A stretch of DNA of 64,000 nucleotides from the NCBI GenBank assembly GCA_000751595.1, contig CCMH01000008.1, positions 81,499 through 145,498 on the forward strand, in the 5' to 3' direction. This DNA is from Weeksella massiliensis. Lineage in GTDB: Bacteria; Bacteroidota; Bacteroidia; Flavobacteriales; Weeksellaceae. Positions 1 to 10,051 of the stretch are shown one piece after another. Each line of letters begins with the position of its first letter. The first letter of the stretch is position 1. The notes under the pieces are model-generated. The model ran no database searches. It was not told the DNA's origin and was given only the letters and a program-made list of their open reading frames with translations. The translations under genes and the position numbers were made by a program.

Positions 1-145
1 TGTGCAAAGGATAATTGTACAAACTATTGGTCAAAGTTCCTTTCTCTATAAGAAGGTAGCTAAGATTATTTTTTTTAGCTTCTATTGCACAAGCTAGGCC
101 AATTGGGCCAGCGCCAACAATGATTAAATCATACACATTTGTCAT
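1..145 (-). CDS. ypdA: YpdA-like FAD-dependent reductase, 5' end only
   Basis: Only the first 48 codons lie in the window; the gene runs off the left edge. The reverse-strand translation begins MTNVYDLIIVGAGPIGLACA, a classical Rossmann FAD-binding motif (GxGxxG), followed by an acidic end of the second strand (LLIEKG) and then NSLYNYPLH. The I/L-x-EKG and YNYP features are typical of YpdA, the putative bacillithiol disulfide reductase family (family knowledge). The start is the ATG at 145-143. It is divergent from the TetR gene. Another small flavin-dependent pyridine nucleotide-disulfide oxidoreductase is possible, since the NAD(P) domain is not visible. Confidence 0.7.
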   Translation of the reverse strand, partial: MTNVYDLIIVGAGPIGLACAIEAKKNNLSYLLIEKGTLTNSLYNYPLH

Positions 146-215
146 GTAACAAATTTACGGAATTGTTTGCTGAATTGGATAATCGGAAATGGAAACCTAA
201 AAAAGATTAACAAAG

Positions 216-246
216 TTGTCAAATTAAAAAAACTTTAATAATTTTG
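216..246 (+). promoter_or_regulatory. Bacteroidetes-type promoter for the TetR/RND efflux operon
   Basis: A TTG (216-218) is followed after 20 nt by TAATTTTG (239-246), an exact match to the Bacteroidetes -7 consensus TAnnTTTG. Transcription would start around 250. A TTG start at 244 for the TetR gene would therefore lie inside the promoter, which supports the ATG at 274. Confidence 0.6.
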
Positions 247-273
247 TTTAACATTTTTGTTAAAAAGCAAATT

Positions 274-855
274 ATGAAAGATCAAACCGAAGAGATTATA
301 AAAGATACAGCCAAACGAATGTTTTTTGGAGAAGGTAAATTTCATGCCACAACCCAAGAAATTGCCGATGAAGCGGGTGTCAATCGGACGCTTATCAATT
401 ATTATTTTCGTTCGAGAGATAATTTATTCGAAATTATTCTCAATGAAGCCCGAAAAACTAATATCGATAAATCGAGCGTGATAGCTGATAATTCCCTAGA
501 TTTTAGAGAAATGATTGCCGAATATATTGATGATTCGTTGTCGATTGCTTTGCAATTTCCGTATCTCGAAATTTATATCGTGACACAGATGAATAATAAA
601 ATTTGTTATTCAGAACCTGATCATATGCAAGAAATGACCGTTTTGTTTTTGAAAAGAGTGGAAGAAGAAATGGAAAAAGGAACAATCGCGAAAATGGAGC
701 CGATACAGTTTTTATTGAATATGATTTCTCTGATCAATTTTCCTTCGTCAATCCGACCGTTACTTCAGCAATCGTTACATATAAAAGATGCTGAATATAA
801 AAGGATTCTATCCGAAAGGAAAGAAATTATTCTACAAACCCTTTTCCAATCATAA
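274..855 (+). CDS. TetR/AcrR family transcriptional regulator
   Basis: Predicted repressor of 193 residues. The N-terminal DNA-binding domain contains a clear helix-turn-helix at about residues 26-46 (TTQEIADEAGVNRTLINYYF), then the usual RDNLF continuation into the first ligand-domain helix. The rest is a helical effector domain without further identity. An upstream TTG at 244 in the same frame would add ten residues, but it lies inside the promoter, so the ATG at 274 is preferred. The stop is 5 bp before the TolC gene, so it heads the four-gene efflux operon and very likely controls it; its ligand is unknown. Confidence 0.85.
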   Translation: MKDQTEEIIKDTAKRMFFGEGKFHATTQEIADEAGVNRTLINYYFRSRDNLFEIILNEARKTNIDKSSVIADNSLDFREMIAEYIDDSLSIALQFPYLEIYIVTQMNNKICYSEPDHMQEMTVLFLKRVEEEMEKGTIAKMEPIQFLLNMISLINFPSSIRPLLQQSLHIKDAEYKRILSERKEIILQTLFQS

Positions 856-860
856 AAAAA

Positions 861-2183
861 ATGCAACGATTCAAATCAAAAATAGCAGGCATATTTTTCT
901 TGGTTTTTGGAGTTATCCAAGCTCAAGAACCCGTTTCTTTAAAAGAAGCAATTACGTATGCATTAGAAAACAAAGCCGATGCAAAGCGAGCAGATTTGGC
1001 TATTAAAAAAGCCGATTTCAAAATAGATGAAGCACGTGCAGGGGCTTTGCCGCAAATCAATGCGAATGCTGGTTTGCAATATAATCCCTTGATACAAGAA
1101 ACTTCGTTGAGTATGAATGGGCAAACAATGGTGATAAAAATAGGACAAACCTGGAATGCGAATGCAGGGATAAATGTCTATCAAACCATTTTCGATCAAC
1201 GTGTTTTTACCGGATTGAAAGCTGCCAAATCTACGCGAGAATTTTATCAAATTAATGCAGATCTTACCGATGAGCAAGTTATAGAACGTGTAGCAACAGC
1301 GTATTATCAGGTATTTGTACAAGAAGAAAAACTAAAAACAATTGGCGTTAGTTACGAGAATACTAATCGTGTTCGTGCAATTATCAAAAGTTTGGTGGAT
1401 AATGGGTTGGCAAAACCAATCGATCTCGACAGAATTGTGGTGCAATTGAATAACATTTCTTCGGCAAAACAACAGTTGATAAACGCGGTAGAAATCAGTA
1501 AAAATGCGCTGAAGTTTTATATGGGATATCCGATCGAGCAAGCAATTGTTTTAGAAGAACAAACAATCGAACCCAATCCGTTTTTGATGCGCGAAGAAGC
1601 CCTTGTAGAAAATCGAACCGAATATAAATTACTGAGCAAACAAAAAGAATTGTTAGGTTTTGCTAAAGAGGCCGAACGGGCAAATTTGTATCCTACGGTA
1701 GGATTATCAGCGAACTATGGTTACCAAGGTTTTGGTGATAAGTTTATGTTTTCTAAAGAGTTTCTGTGGTCGGATATGGCAACCTTAGGGCTCAGTGTTT
1801 CGATTCCGATTTTTACAGGAGGTTCTACAAAAGCCAAAATCCAACAAGCAGAAGTAGATTTCCTCGATATCGAAGAACAAATTAATGATACCAAATTGGC
1901 GCTAAGTTTAGATTATTATAATGCAAAAGCACAAATAGAAAACGCATTGAAAAGTGTCGATATCCAAAAAGAAAATGTGGCTTTGGCCGAAAAGGTTTTG
2001 AGTAACACACAAGCCAATTATCAACAAGGATTGGCGTCGCTTACCGAAATTATCGATGCCGAAAACGCCTTAACCGATGCAAGAAACAATCATTCGAATG
2101 CCTTGCTAGATTATAAAATTGCCGAAGTGGCATTCATCAAATCATTAGGAGAATTGCATTCTCTAATTTCATCATCAAACTAA
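861..2183 (+). CDS. TolC family outer membrane efflux protein
   Basis: Outer-membrane channel of 440 residues for the RND pump encoded downstream. A signal peptide is visible (hydrophobic GIFFLVFGVIQA, probable cleavage before QEPV). Two similar outer-membrane efflux halves follow, each with long amphipathic helices; the C-terminal half carries the typical GLASLTEIIDAENALTDARN region. Length is normal for TolC homologues. It sits 5 bp after the TetR gene and 12 bp before the adaptor gene. Family membership is secure; the exported substrate is not known. Confidence 0.9.
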   Translation: MQRFKSKIAGIFFLVFGVIQAQEPVSLKEAITYALENKADAKRADLAIKKADFKIDEARAGALPQINANAGLQYNPLIQETSLSMNGQTMVIKIGQTWNANAGINVYQTIFDQRVFTGLKAAKSTREFYQINADLTDEQVIERVATAYYQVFVQEEKLKTIGVSYENTNRVRAIIKSLVDNGLAKPIDLDRIVVQLNNISSAKQQLINAVEISKNALKFYMGYPIEQAIVLEEQTIEPNPFLMREEALVENRTEYKLLSKQKELLGFAKEAERANLYPTVGLSANYGYQGFGDKFMFSKEFLWSDMATLGLSVSIPIFTGGSTKAKIQQAEVDFLDIEEQINDTKLALSLDYYNAKAQIENALKSVDIQKENVALAEKVLSNTQANYQQGLASLTEIIDAENALTDARNNHSNALLDYKIAEVAFIKSLGELHSLISSSN

Positions 2184-2195
2184 AGAAATCATACC

Positions 2196-3257
2196 GTGAA
2201 AAAAATAATAACTCTTCTCATCGTGGTAGCCTTTTTGGCCGGAGGCGCTTACATCATTTACCACAACAAACAAAGCAAACAAAAAGAAGTGGCTTTGGTA
2301 ACCGAAAAAGTCGATCAGATAAATGTGAATGTGGCTTTGGTAAAATGGACCGATTTGGTCGATGATTATCGATCGAATGGGAATTTCGAACCGATACAAG
2401 AACTTTCTTTTCCATCCGAAATTGGCGGACGTGTAACCCGTGTTTTGGTCGATGAAGGAAGTCATGTGAAAGTCGGACAAACGTTGGCAGTCATCAAAAA
2501 AGACCAAATAGAAGTCGATCTTACCCAAGCACAGAATAATTTGCAAAATGCGATTATAGATAATCAACGTTATGAGAATGCGTTTAAAACTGGCGGTGTA
2601 ACCAAACAACAATTGGATCATTCGCGTTTACAGTTGAAAAATGCACAAGCAGCTGTAAAATCACAAGGTTTACGAATTTCTGATACCAATGTTCGCGCAA
2701 CGATATCGGGAATCGTTAATAAAAAATACATCGAACCTGGTTCGGTTGTAGCGCCCGGAACGCCGATGTTTGATTTGGTGAATGTTTCTCGATTAAAACT
2801 TCGGGTAATGGTCGATGAAAGCCAAGTTGCTAAGTTAAAAGTAGGACAAACGTTACAGATTAATGTTAGCGTCTATCCCGATAAATCCTATGTCGGGAAA
2901 GTAAAATTTATTGCAGTAAAAGCAGACGGAGCTTTGAATTTTCCTGTTGATATAGAAGTGAATAATGATGGAAGTCTAAAGGCTGGAATGTACGGAACGG
3001 CCGTTTTTTCTGATTCAGAAAATCCACTCGATGCTAAACCAATGTTAACCATTCCGATGCAAGCTTTTGTAAATGGGGTGAGTTCTAATCAAGTTTATGT
3101 AGCCGAAAATGGAACAGCGAAATTGGTTAATGTGGTTTCGGGTAAAGTAATCGGTGACCAAGTTGAGATTATTAGCGGACTGAAAGAAAATCAACAAGTC
3201 ATCACAAGTGGGCAGATTAATTTGGTAGAAGGTGCCAAAATAAAAATCATAAAATAA
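2196..3257 (+). CDS. Efflux RND transporter periplasmic adaptor subunit
   Basis: Membrane fusion protein of 353 residues linking the inner-membrane pump to the TolC channel. An N-terminal hydrophobic segment (residues 4-22) anchors or exports it. The first lipoyl half-motif is at about 70-105 (GGRVTRVLVDEGSHVKVGQT), a helical hairpin follows at about 106-160, the second lipoyl half is near 165-190, and a beta-barrel region lies at about 200-270. The start is a GTG at 2196; no better ATG fits the signal segment. It lies between the TolC and RND genes and is presumably cotranscribed. Confidence 0.9.
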   Translation: MKKIITLLIVVAFLAGGAYIIYHNKQSKQKEVALVTEKVDQINVNVALVKWTDLVDDYRSNGNFEPIQELSFPSEIGGRVTRVLVDEGSHVKVGQTLAVIKKDQIEVDLTQAQNNLQNAIIDNQRYENAFKTGGVTKQQLDHSRLQLKNAQAAVKSQGLRISDTNVRATISGIVNKKYIEPGSVVAPGTPMFDLVNVSRLKLRVMVDESQVAKLKVGQTLQINVSVYPDKSYVGKVKFIAVKADGALNFPVDIEVNNDGSLKAGMYGTAVFSDSENPLDAKPMLTIPMQAFVNGVSSNQVYVAENGTAKLVNVVSGKVIGDQVEIISGLKENQQVITSGQINLVEGAKIKIIK

Positions 3258-3261
3258 TGAT

Positions 3262-6200
3262 ATGAAAATAGCAGAACTATCTATAAAAAGACCATCACTT
3301 GTTATCGTTCTTTTCACCTTGCTTACGTTGGGTGGAATCCTGAGCTACAACATGATGGGCTACGAATTGATTCCGAAATTTGATGTCAATGTTATTACCA
3401 TCTCTACGGTTTATCCGGGCGCGTCGCCAAGCGAGGTAGAAAACTCGGTAACTCGAAAAGTAGAAGATGCCATTGGTTCTTTGGAGAATGTAAAGAAACT
3501 AGAATCGATGTCATATGAAAGTCTTTCGGTGGTAATGATTCAGCTGAATGATGGTGCCGATACCGATTATGCACTCAATGATGCGCAACGAAAAGTAAAC
3601 GCCATCTTGGCCGATTTACCCGAAGATGTTGATCCTCCGTCGCTCAGTAAATTTTCTTTAGACGATTTGCCAATCATTACCATGAGTGGAATGGCCAATC
3701 TCAATGATACCCAACTCTACGATTTGTTGGATAAAAAAGTAGAACCAATTCTTTCTCGGGTAAATGGTGTGGCAGAAGTAACTTTGGTAGGAGGACAAGA
3801 AAGGGAAATCCAAGTTCGGTTAGATGCCAAGAAACTCGAAGGTTATGGCGTTTCTGTTCCTCAAGTACAACAAGCTATTCTGTCTTCGAATCTCGATTTC
3901 CCGACCGGAAAAGTGAAAACAGAAAAGCTAACTTCTACGATTCGTTTGTCGGGAAAATATCAATCAGTAAACGAATTGAATAATTTGGTGATTGCTTCGA
4001 ATAATGGTATCCAAATTAGATTATCCGATATTGCAACCGTTTACGATGCTCAAAAAGAAGTAGAAAAAGTTGCTCGTTTCAATCAGCATCCTACCATTTT
4101 CTTACAAGTAAAAAAACAATCAGATGCCAATGCGGTAGAAGTTTCGGAAATGGTGCGTAAGGAGATGAACGAAATTATGCAAGAATACAAAACCGAAGGG
4201 TTGCAACTCAATATCGTAAACGATACATCAACCTTTACTTTAGAAGCGGCCAATAGTGTTTTGTTCGATTTAGGAATGGCGATTTTTCTGGTTGCGGTGG
4301 TGATGTTGCTTTTCTTACACAGTCTACGAAATGCATTTATTGTCATGGTGGCGATTCCTGTTTCGTTGATTTCTTCTTTTATCGGAATGGAACTTTTAGG
4401 CTATACGCTCAACTTGATGACTTTGTTAGGATTATCGCTTGTTGTGGGGATTTTAGTGGATGATGCTATTGTTGTTCTCGAAAATATTTATCGACATATG
4501 GAGATGGGGAAATCTCGAATTCGTGCTGCTTATGATGGTTCAAAAGAAATCGGATTTACCGTAACCGCCATTACTTTGGTTATCGTGGTGGTATTCTTAC
4601 CGATTGCTTTGAGCTCTGGTTTGGCTGCCAAAATTTTGGCTCAATTCTGTCTCACCGTTGTTATCGCAACTTTGCTTTCGTTGCTCTCATCTTTTACCAT
4701 TATTCCTTGGTTGTCGTCTCGTTTCGGGAAATTAACAAAACTGACAGGAAAGAATATTTTCGAGAAATTTATTCTTTGGTTCGAACATCAATTGGATAGG
4801 TTTACCCATTGGATTTCTGATTTATTACGTTGGTGTTTGCAATCAAGAGGCCATAAATTATTGACGGTTGCCATTGCCATTGTCTTATTTTTCTCCTCTT
4901 TTTTATTGGTGTTTTTCGGTTTTATCGGAAACGAATTTATGCCGAAAACCGATCGTGGTCAATTTTTGATTCAAATGGAATTACCCAAAGATCAATCGTT
5001 AGAACAAACCAATCAAAAAGTAATCGAAGTAGAACGTTATATCCAAAATAAAAAAGAAATTGTGGATATGATTACAACGGTCGGACAAATGTCTACCGGA
5101 TTTGGTGCATCACAAGCGACTGCATACCAAGCCGAAATTCAGATTATCCTTACCGATAAATCAGAACGATCAGAAAGCACAGATGTTTTTGCTGCGAAAA
5201 TGAAAAGAGAATTGCAAGAACATTTTGTAGGCGTGGAGTTCAAATCAATTCCGGTCGGAATTATGGGGGCAGAGAATGCACCGTTAGAATTGGTCGTAAC
5301 AGGAACCGACATCGAACAAGTCTATAAACAAGCGGATAAATTGAAAGCGATGTTGCAGAAAATTCCAGGTGCAATCGATGTGAAATTGTCTTCAGAAGAC
5401 GGAAGTCCAGAAATTAATATTCAAGTAGATCGTGATAAAATGTCCGCTTTAGGATTGAATCTTGCTTCGGTAGGACAAACCATGCAGACTGCTTTTTCTG
5501 GTAATAGAGATGGAAAATTCCGCGATGGAGAATATGAATATGATATCAATATCCAATTCAACGATTTCGATCGACGAACCATTGACGATGTCCGGAACAT
5601 GATTTTTACCAATCCTCAAGGGCAAAATATTCGCCTGATCCAATTTGCTAAAGTCGAGATGAGTTCTGGTCCAAGTTTCTTAGAGCGTCGAGACAAAGCG
5701 CCTTCTGTAAAAGTGCAATCGCAAGTTGTAGGTCGCCCTGTTGGTGACGTGGCTGCAGAATGGCAAGCGCAATTTGATGCCGAGAAAAAACCTGTCGGTA
5801 TGAAATATATTTGGTCAGGCGACATGGAAAACCAAGAGGAAGGTTTTGGGACAATGTTGATTGCCCTGGCTGCCTCGGTTATTTTAGTTTATTTACTGAT
5901 GGTAACGCTCTACGACAGTTTCGTCCATCCATTTGTGGTTCTATTTTCGGTTCCGCTTTCTCTGATTGGTGCTTTGTTGATTTTGGCCATGACCGGAAAT
6001 TCTTTGAATATTTTTACCATTCTTGGGATCATTATGTTGATCGGATTAGTGGCGAAAAATGCGATTCTTTTGGTCGATTTTACCAATATTAGAATTGCAG
6101 AAGGAGAAACGACTTACCAAGCGCTGATTGATGCTAACCATGCACGTTTACGACCGATTATGATGACCACGATTGCAATGGTTTTTGGGATGTTACCGAT

Positions 6201-6420
6201 TGCTTTGGCAAAAGGTGCTGCAGCCGAAATGAACAACGGTCTTGCTTGGGTAATTATTGGTGGATTAATTTCTTCTTTATTCTTAACACTTGTTGTGGTT
6301 CCTGTTGTATATTCCCTTTTTGATGGTGTAATGCACCGAATTTTCAAAGGAAAGAAAATAGATTACGAAGCCGAAATGAAAGCAGATTATACGCCAATAG
6401 AATCGAATAAACATTCGTAA
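3262..6420 (+). CDS. RND efflux pump permease (HAE1/AcrB-like)
   Basis: Inner-membrane proton-driven drug exporter of 1052 residues, the normal length for the hydrophobe/amphiphile efflux group. It starts with the typical cytoplasmic/TM1 segment (LSIKRPSLVIVLFTLLTLGG), has a first large periplasmic loop (about 35-330), TM2-6, a second periplasmic loop (about 560-860) and TM8-12. The proton-relay aspartate pair of TM4 is present at residues 400-401 (GILVDDAIVVLENI). The porter motif YPGASPSEVE lies near residue 50. It is the last gene of the operon, 4 bp after the adaptor gene, and is followed by a strong terminator. Confidence 0.95.
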   Translation: MKIAELSIKRPSLVIVLFTLLTLGGILSYNMMGYELIPKFDVNVITISTVYPGASPSEVENSVTRKVEDAIGSLENVKKLESMSYESLSVVMIQLNDGADTDYALNDAQRKVNAILADLPEDVDPPSLSKFSLDDLPIITMSGMANLNDTQLYDLLDKKVEPILSRVNGVAEVTLVGGQEREIQVRLDAKKLEGYGVSVPQVQQAILSSNLDFPTGKVKTEKLTSTIRLSGKYQSVNELNNLVIASNNGIQIRLSDIATVYDAQKEVEKVARFNQHPTIFLQVKKQSDANAVEVSEMVRKEMNEIMQEYKTEGLQLNIVNDTSTFTLEAANSVLFDLGMAIFLVAVVMLLFLHSLRNAFIVMVAIPVSLISSFIGMELLGYTLNLMTLLGLSLVVGILVDDAIVVLENIYRHMEMGKSRIRAAYDGSKEIGFTVTAITLVIVVVFLPIALSSGLAAKILAQFCLTVVIATLLSLLSSFTIIPWLSSRFGKLTKLTGKNIFEKFILWFEHQLDRFTHWISDLLRWCLQSRGHKLLTVAIAIVLFFSSFLLVFFGFIGNEFMPKTDRGQFLIQMELPKDQSLEQTNQKVIEVERYIQNKKEIVDMITTVGQMSTGFGASQATAYQAEIQIILTDKSERSESTDVFAAKMKRELQEHFVGVEFKSIPVGIMGAENAPLELVVTGTDIEQVYKQADKLKAMLQKIPGAIDVKLSSEDGSPEINIQVDRDKMSALGLNLASVGQTMQTAFSGNRDGKFRDGEYEYDINIQFNDFDRRTIDDVRNMIFTNPQGQNIRLIQFAKVEMSSGPSFLERRDKAPSVKVQSQVVGRPVGDVAAEWQAQFDAEKKPVGMKYIWSGDMENQEEGFGTMLIALAASVILVYLLMVTLYDSFVHPFVVLFSVPLSLIGALLILAMTGNSLNIFTILGIIMLIGLVAKNAILLVDFTNIRIAEGETTYQALIDANHARLRPIMMTTIAMVFGMLPIALAKGAAAEMNNGLAWVIIGGLISSLFLTLVVVPVVYSLFDGVMHRIFKGKKIDYEAEMKADYTPIESNKHS

Positions 6421-6458
6421 AGATTCAAAGAAACTGCTGATTTTTTTAAGAGATTTAG

Positions 6459-6492
6459 AAAACGTCTTGCTTTTGGCAAGGCGTTTTTTTAT
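6459..6492 (+). terminator. Rho-independent terminator of the RND operon
   Basis: A 10-bp stem AACGTCTTGC (6461-6470) / GCAAGGCGTT (6476-6485) with one G-U pair, a 5-nt loop and a T run. It closes the TetR-TolC-adaptor-RND transcript. Confidence 0.85.
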
Positions 6493-6514
6493 TTTAAATT
6501 ATGGGTAGGATAAA

Positions 6515-7261
6515 TTATTCAGCAGAAATAGAAACGATTGATTGCAAAACGAGTTGCTGTAAGATTTCTGGCTCGTCGGTAGTAAGATAATCCAAACCCA
6601 AAGAGAGCATTTTTCTCATCAAATATTCGCCGTTTACCGTCCAACTATTTGTGGCGATTCCCAAAGATTTTGCTTCTTCTATCCAAAGAGAATTTTTCAG
6701 ATATTCATCGTAATGATAATCCATACCATCCCAACCAAAATGGGCAATTTCGGTAGGAGAGAGAGAGCCGTTGAGGTAAAAAACAGGATTCTTTGGTGAA
6801 TGTTTTTTAACGGTCTGACAGATTGTTCGACTAAAAGAAAGATACTCAATCTGATGTTGAACTTTCATTTTTCGAACAACTTCTATAGTGCGTATCGCAC
6901 TCTCTTCTTCCCAAAAAGTATCTTTATGATCTTTGATTTCGAGAATGAGTTGGGTGTTCGAATATTTTTTTCCGGCTTCTAGATAGTCGATCAAAGTCGG
7001 GATTTTTTCTCCATTCGTTAAAGTGATTTCAGTTAATTCTTGGTAGGATAAATCGGCAATCGTATGTCCTTCATATTCATGGTCATGGTAAACAATTAGT
7101 GTTGTGTCGCGTGTCAGAAGTAAATCAAATTCGCTATCGTAACAATTGATTTTCGCAGCTTGTTACAAAGAGCAAAGCGAATTTTGCGGTTAATTTTTTA
7201 AAGTCCAATAGCCGCGATGCGCAATAATTTTGGCAGGAAATGAGTTAGCTTTCGGATTCAT
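6515..7261 (-). pseudogene. Glycerophosphodiester phosphodiesterase, disrupted by two in-frame stops
   Basis: Read from an ATG at 7261, the reverse strand gives a full-length GDPD-like protein (249 codons including the stop) in one unbroken frame except for two TAA codons at 7192-7190 (codon 24) and 7165-7163 (codon 33). The N-terminus has the catalytic IIAHRGYW motif. After the stops come SEFD, an LIVYHDHEYEGHTI segment and LILEIKDHKD, and near the C-terminus SWTVNGEYLMRKMLSLGLDYLTTDEP, all GDPD hallmarks (family knowledge). The longest open piece, 6515-6994, lacks the HRG and HD residues, so it would be inactive. The enzyme would hydrolyse glycerophosphodiesters. Loss looks recent because the rest is well preserved; sequencing error is the alternative. 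Confidence 0.85.
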
Positions 7262-7344
7262 TGTATGAATAAAATCTATGCAAAGATATTTCGGATTTCG
7301 ATGTGTAAGGTTATCAAATAATTATTTTTTTCGGGAAAATTAGA

Positions 7345-7378
7345 ATAAAAAAAACCTCTCTAAAAAGAGAGGTTTCAC
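7345..7378 (-). terminator. Terminator of pnp
   Basis: Stem AACCTCTC (7353-7360) / GAGAGGTT (7367-7374) with a 6-nt loop; on the minus strand it is followed by a run of T. It lies 23 bp past the pnp stop codon. Confidence 0.85.
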
Positions 7379-7400
7379 TATGTTTAATCATAATCATCGA

Positions 7401-9554
7401 TTATTCGTGATCGTTTTGTTTTGGTTTTTCTGTGCGCTCAGGTTTTGGTAATAAAGCTTTACGAGATAATTTCATTTTCTTTTTATCATCAAATCCTAAG
7501 AATTTCACTTGAATTTTATCGCCAATCGCTAAAGCATCTTCTACTTTTTCTAAACGACGATGCTCGATTTCTGAGATGTGAACAAGTCCTTCGACTCCTT
7601 TAGAAATCTCTACAAAAGCACCAAATGGTTTAATTGATTTTACATCTGCATCATACGTTGCACCAACTTCTGGTACGAAAGCAATTTGCTTGATACGTGC
7701 GATTACTTGATCAATTTTTTCTTGGTTTACTCCGTTGATTTCAACTCGTCCATGGTTATCTTCTTCGGTAAGAACAATCACGGTATCGGTTTCTTTTTGT
7801 AACTCTTGAATTACTTTTCCACCAGGACCAATCACTGCACCAATGAATTCTTTCGGAATTTCCATTAATACAATTTTCGGAGCATTTGGTTTCAAGTTTG
7901 GACGAGAAGTTGCCAAAGTTTCAGTTAGTTTATCAAGGATATGTAAACGTCCGTCACGTGCTTGGTTCAGCGCTTTTTCCATGATTTCCATAGATAAACC
8001 TTGTACCTTAATATCCATCTGACAAGCAGTGATTCCGTCTTTTGTTCCTGTCACTTTAAAGTCCATATCTCCTAAATGATCTTCATCTCCTAAGATATCA
8101 GAAAGAACAGTCCATTTTCCAGACTTGGTGTCGGTAATCAATCCCATTGCAATTCCAGATACAGGCTTTTTGATAGGAATTCCGGCATCCATCAACGATA
8201 AAGTCCCTGCACAAACTGTTGCCATCGAAGAAGAACCATTGGATTCTAATACTTCAGAAACTAAACGAATCACATACGGATTGTCTTCTGGTATCATTTT
8301 GGTCAAAGCACGTTGTGCTAAGTTTCCGTGACCAACTTCTCGACGAGAAGTACCTCTTAATGGACGTGCTTCACCGGTTGAGAATGGAGGAAAGTTATAA
8401 TGCAAGAAGAAACGCTCTTCATGGTTGAGAACAACTCCATCTACCAAATTAGCATCACGCGAAGAACCTAAAGTTACTGCAGCCATTGCTTGGGTTTCAC
8501 CACGTGTAAACACAGCAGAACCATGCGCTCCTGGCAACACATCAACTTCTGTCCAAATAGGACGAATCGTTCTTGGATCGCGTCCATCTAAACGGATTCC
8601 TTCTTCTAAGATCAATTGTCTTACGGCTTCTTTCTGTACATCGTGGAAGTAAGTTTTAGCAAACGGAGTTACACGAGCTAATTCTTCTTCATCGTTTTCG
8701 TACTGAGTTAAAAAGTCGGCAACAACAGCGTCGAATTTATCACTTCTTTCATGTTTGTCTGATGGATGTTTTGCGATATCATAATATTTTTGATATGCGA
8801 AATCCCAAACTTTTTTACGAATTTCTTCATCGTGATTTTCGTGCGAATATTCTCTTTTAGGGAAAGATTTACCTACTTTTTCTGCTAATCTTTCTTGTGC
8901 TTCAATTTGTTTTTTGATTTCTTCGTGAGCAAATTGGATTGCATCCAACATTTCTCTTTCAGAAATTTCTTCCATTTCACCTTCTACCATTACAACAGAA
9001 TCTTTAGAAGCTCCTACCATGATATCGATATCAGCTTGTTGTAATTGTTCTAGAGAAGGGTTGATCATTAGCTCTCCGTTGAGGCGGATAACGCGCGCTT
9101 CTGAAATTAGGGTGAAAGGTATATCTGTAATTGCAATTGCGGCAGAAGCAGCTAAACCAGCCAATGCTTCTGGCATTACGTTTTCGTCGTATGAGATAAG
9201 CGAAATCATGACTTGTACCTCTGCGTGGAAATCTTCAGGGAACATTGGTCGTAAAACGCGGTCTACTAAACGCATAGTGAGTACCTCATCATCCGATGGT
9301 TTTGCTTCTCGACGGAAAAAGTTTCCTGGGATTCGGCCACCGGCATAGAATTTTTCGCGGTAATCAACAGTAAGTGGTAAAAAATCTACCCCTTCATTGG
9401 CTTCTTTATTGGCTACCACTGTTGCTAATAACATGGTGTCACCCATGCGAACAATGACAGATCCGTCAGCTTGTTTTGCGTATTTACCGGTTTCGATTGA
9501 GATTTCTCTCCCGTCTAGAAGAGTGATTTTCTCGGTGATTGCTTGTGGAATCAT
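7401..9554 (-). CDS. pnp: Polyribonucleotide nucleotidyltransferase (PNPase)
   Basis: Phosphorolytic 3'-5' exoribonuclease of the RNA degradation machinery, 717 residues. Two RNase PH-like domains (about 10-230 and 300-540) flank a helical linker; the second contains the active-site region [25 protein letters not shown] domain ([17 protein letters not shown]) and a C-terminal S1 domain ([23 protein letters not shown]) follow. The open frame extends to 9608, but family proteins begin MIPxxI, so the ATG at 9554 is chosen. It lies downstream of rpsO in the same orientation, the widely conserved rpsO-pnp order, though a terminator separates them. Confidence 0.97.
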   Translation of the reverse strand: MIPQAITEKITLLDGREISIETGKYAKQADGSVIVRMGDTMLLATVVANKEANEGVDFLPLTVDYREKFYAGGRIPGNFFRREAKPSDDEVLTMRLVDRVLRPMFPEDFHAEVQVMISLISYDENVMPEALAGLAASAAIAITDIPFTLISEARVIRLNGELMINPSLEQLQQADIDIMVGASKDSVVMVEGEMEEISEREMLDAIQFAHEEIKKQIEAQERLAEKVGKSFPKREYSHENHDEEIRKKVWDFAYQKYYDIAKHPSDKHERSDKFDAVVADFLTQYENDEEELARVTPFAKTYFHDVQKEAVRQLILEEGIRLDGRDPRTIRPIWTEVDVLPGAHGSAVFTRGETQAMAAVTLGSSRDANLVDGVVLNHEERFFLHYNFPPFSTGEARPLRGTSRREVGHGNLAQRALTKMIPEDNPYVIRLVSEVLESNGSSSMATVCAGTLSLMDAGIPIKKPVSGIAMGLITDTKSGKWTVLSDILGDEDHLGDMDFKVTGTKDGITACQMDIKVQGLSMEIMEKALNQARDGRLHILDKLTETLATSRPNLKPNAPKIVLMEIPKEFIGAVIGPGGKVIQELQKETDTVIVLTEEDNHGRVEINGVNQEKIDQVIARIKQIAFVPEVGATYDADVKSIKPFGAFVEISKGVEGLVHISEIEHRRLEKVEDALAIGDKIQVKFLGFDDKKKMKLSRKALLPKPERTEKPKQNDHE

Positions 9555-9664
9555 TCGTTTGTTAAAAATTTTAATTCGTCTAATTGTTAAGACCGTGTGC
9601 CTTAACATAAAAATATATGGTTATAAATGTATTACTTTCTTTTGTAATATTCTCATAAAAAGAA

Positions 9665-9692
9665 AAAAGGCAATTAAAAAATTGCCTTTTTT
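9665..9692 (-). terminator. Terminator of rpsO
   Basis: Near-perfect hairpin AAAAGGCAATT (9665-9675) / AATTGCCTTTT (9680-9690), loop AAAA, with T runs on both strands. It lies just past the rpsO stop, between rpsO and pnp. Confidence 0.85.
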
Positions 9693-9708
9693 TTGTTTGG
9701 ATATACTA

Positions 9709-9978
9709 TTATTTACGAATTCCTAATTCGGCAATAATATTACGGTAACGGTCAATTTCCGTTTTCTTCAAATAATCCAATAAAGCTTTACGCTTTCCTA
9801 CTAATTTCACCAAAGATCTCTCGGTATTAAAATCTTTTTGATTTCTTTTCAAGTGTTGAGTCAAGTGGTTGATTCTGTGTGTGAATAACGCGATCTGACC
9901 TTCTGCTGATCCGGTGTCTTGAGCAGATTTTCCATGTTTTGCGAAAATTTCGCTTTTAACTTCTTTCGTTAAATACAT
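9709..9978 (-). CDS. rpsO: 30S ribosomal protein S15
   Basis: Small-subunit protein that binds 16S rRNA early in assembly; 89 residues from the ATG at 9978, exactly the usual length. Conserved landmarks are visible: FAKHGKSAQDTGSAEGQIAL, then HRINHLTQHLK and the basic LVGKRKALLDYLKK segment that contacts rRNA. An upstream in-frame ATG at 10017 would add 13 atypical residues and is rejected. An exact TAATTTTG -7 box lies upstream on the minus strand (10022-10015), although I see no well-spaced -33 element. Confidence 0.97.
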   Translation of the reverse strand: MYLTKEVKSEIFAKHGKSAQDTGSAEGQIALFTHRINHLTQHLKRNQKDFNTERSLVKLVGKRKALLDYLKKTEIDRYRNIIAELGIRK

Positions 9979-10051
9979 TCCAATATTATTTAAATGATTA
10001 TTATGTATGAGGTGCAAAATTAGGATTAATTTTTCAATTAATAATAAAAAA

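Noticed and set aside
2175..2621. 148-codon open frame on the minus strand
   Set aside because: It lies wholly opposite the adaptor gene, has no family features and an odd composition; a shadow frame.
6515..6994. 159-codon frame as a stand-alone GDPD protein
   Set aside because: It lacks the HRG and HD catalytic residues, which lie upstream in the same frame beyond two stop codons; it is the tail of a pseudogene.
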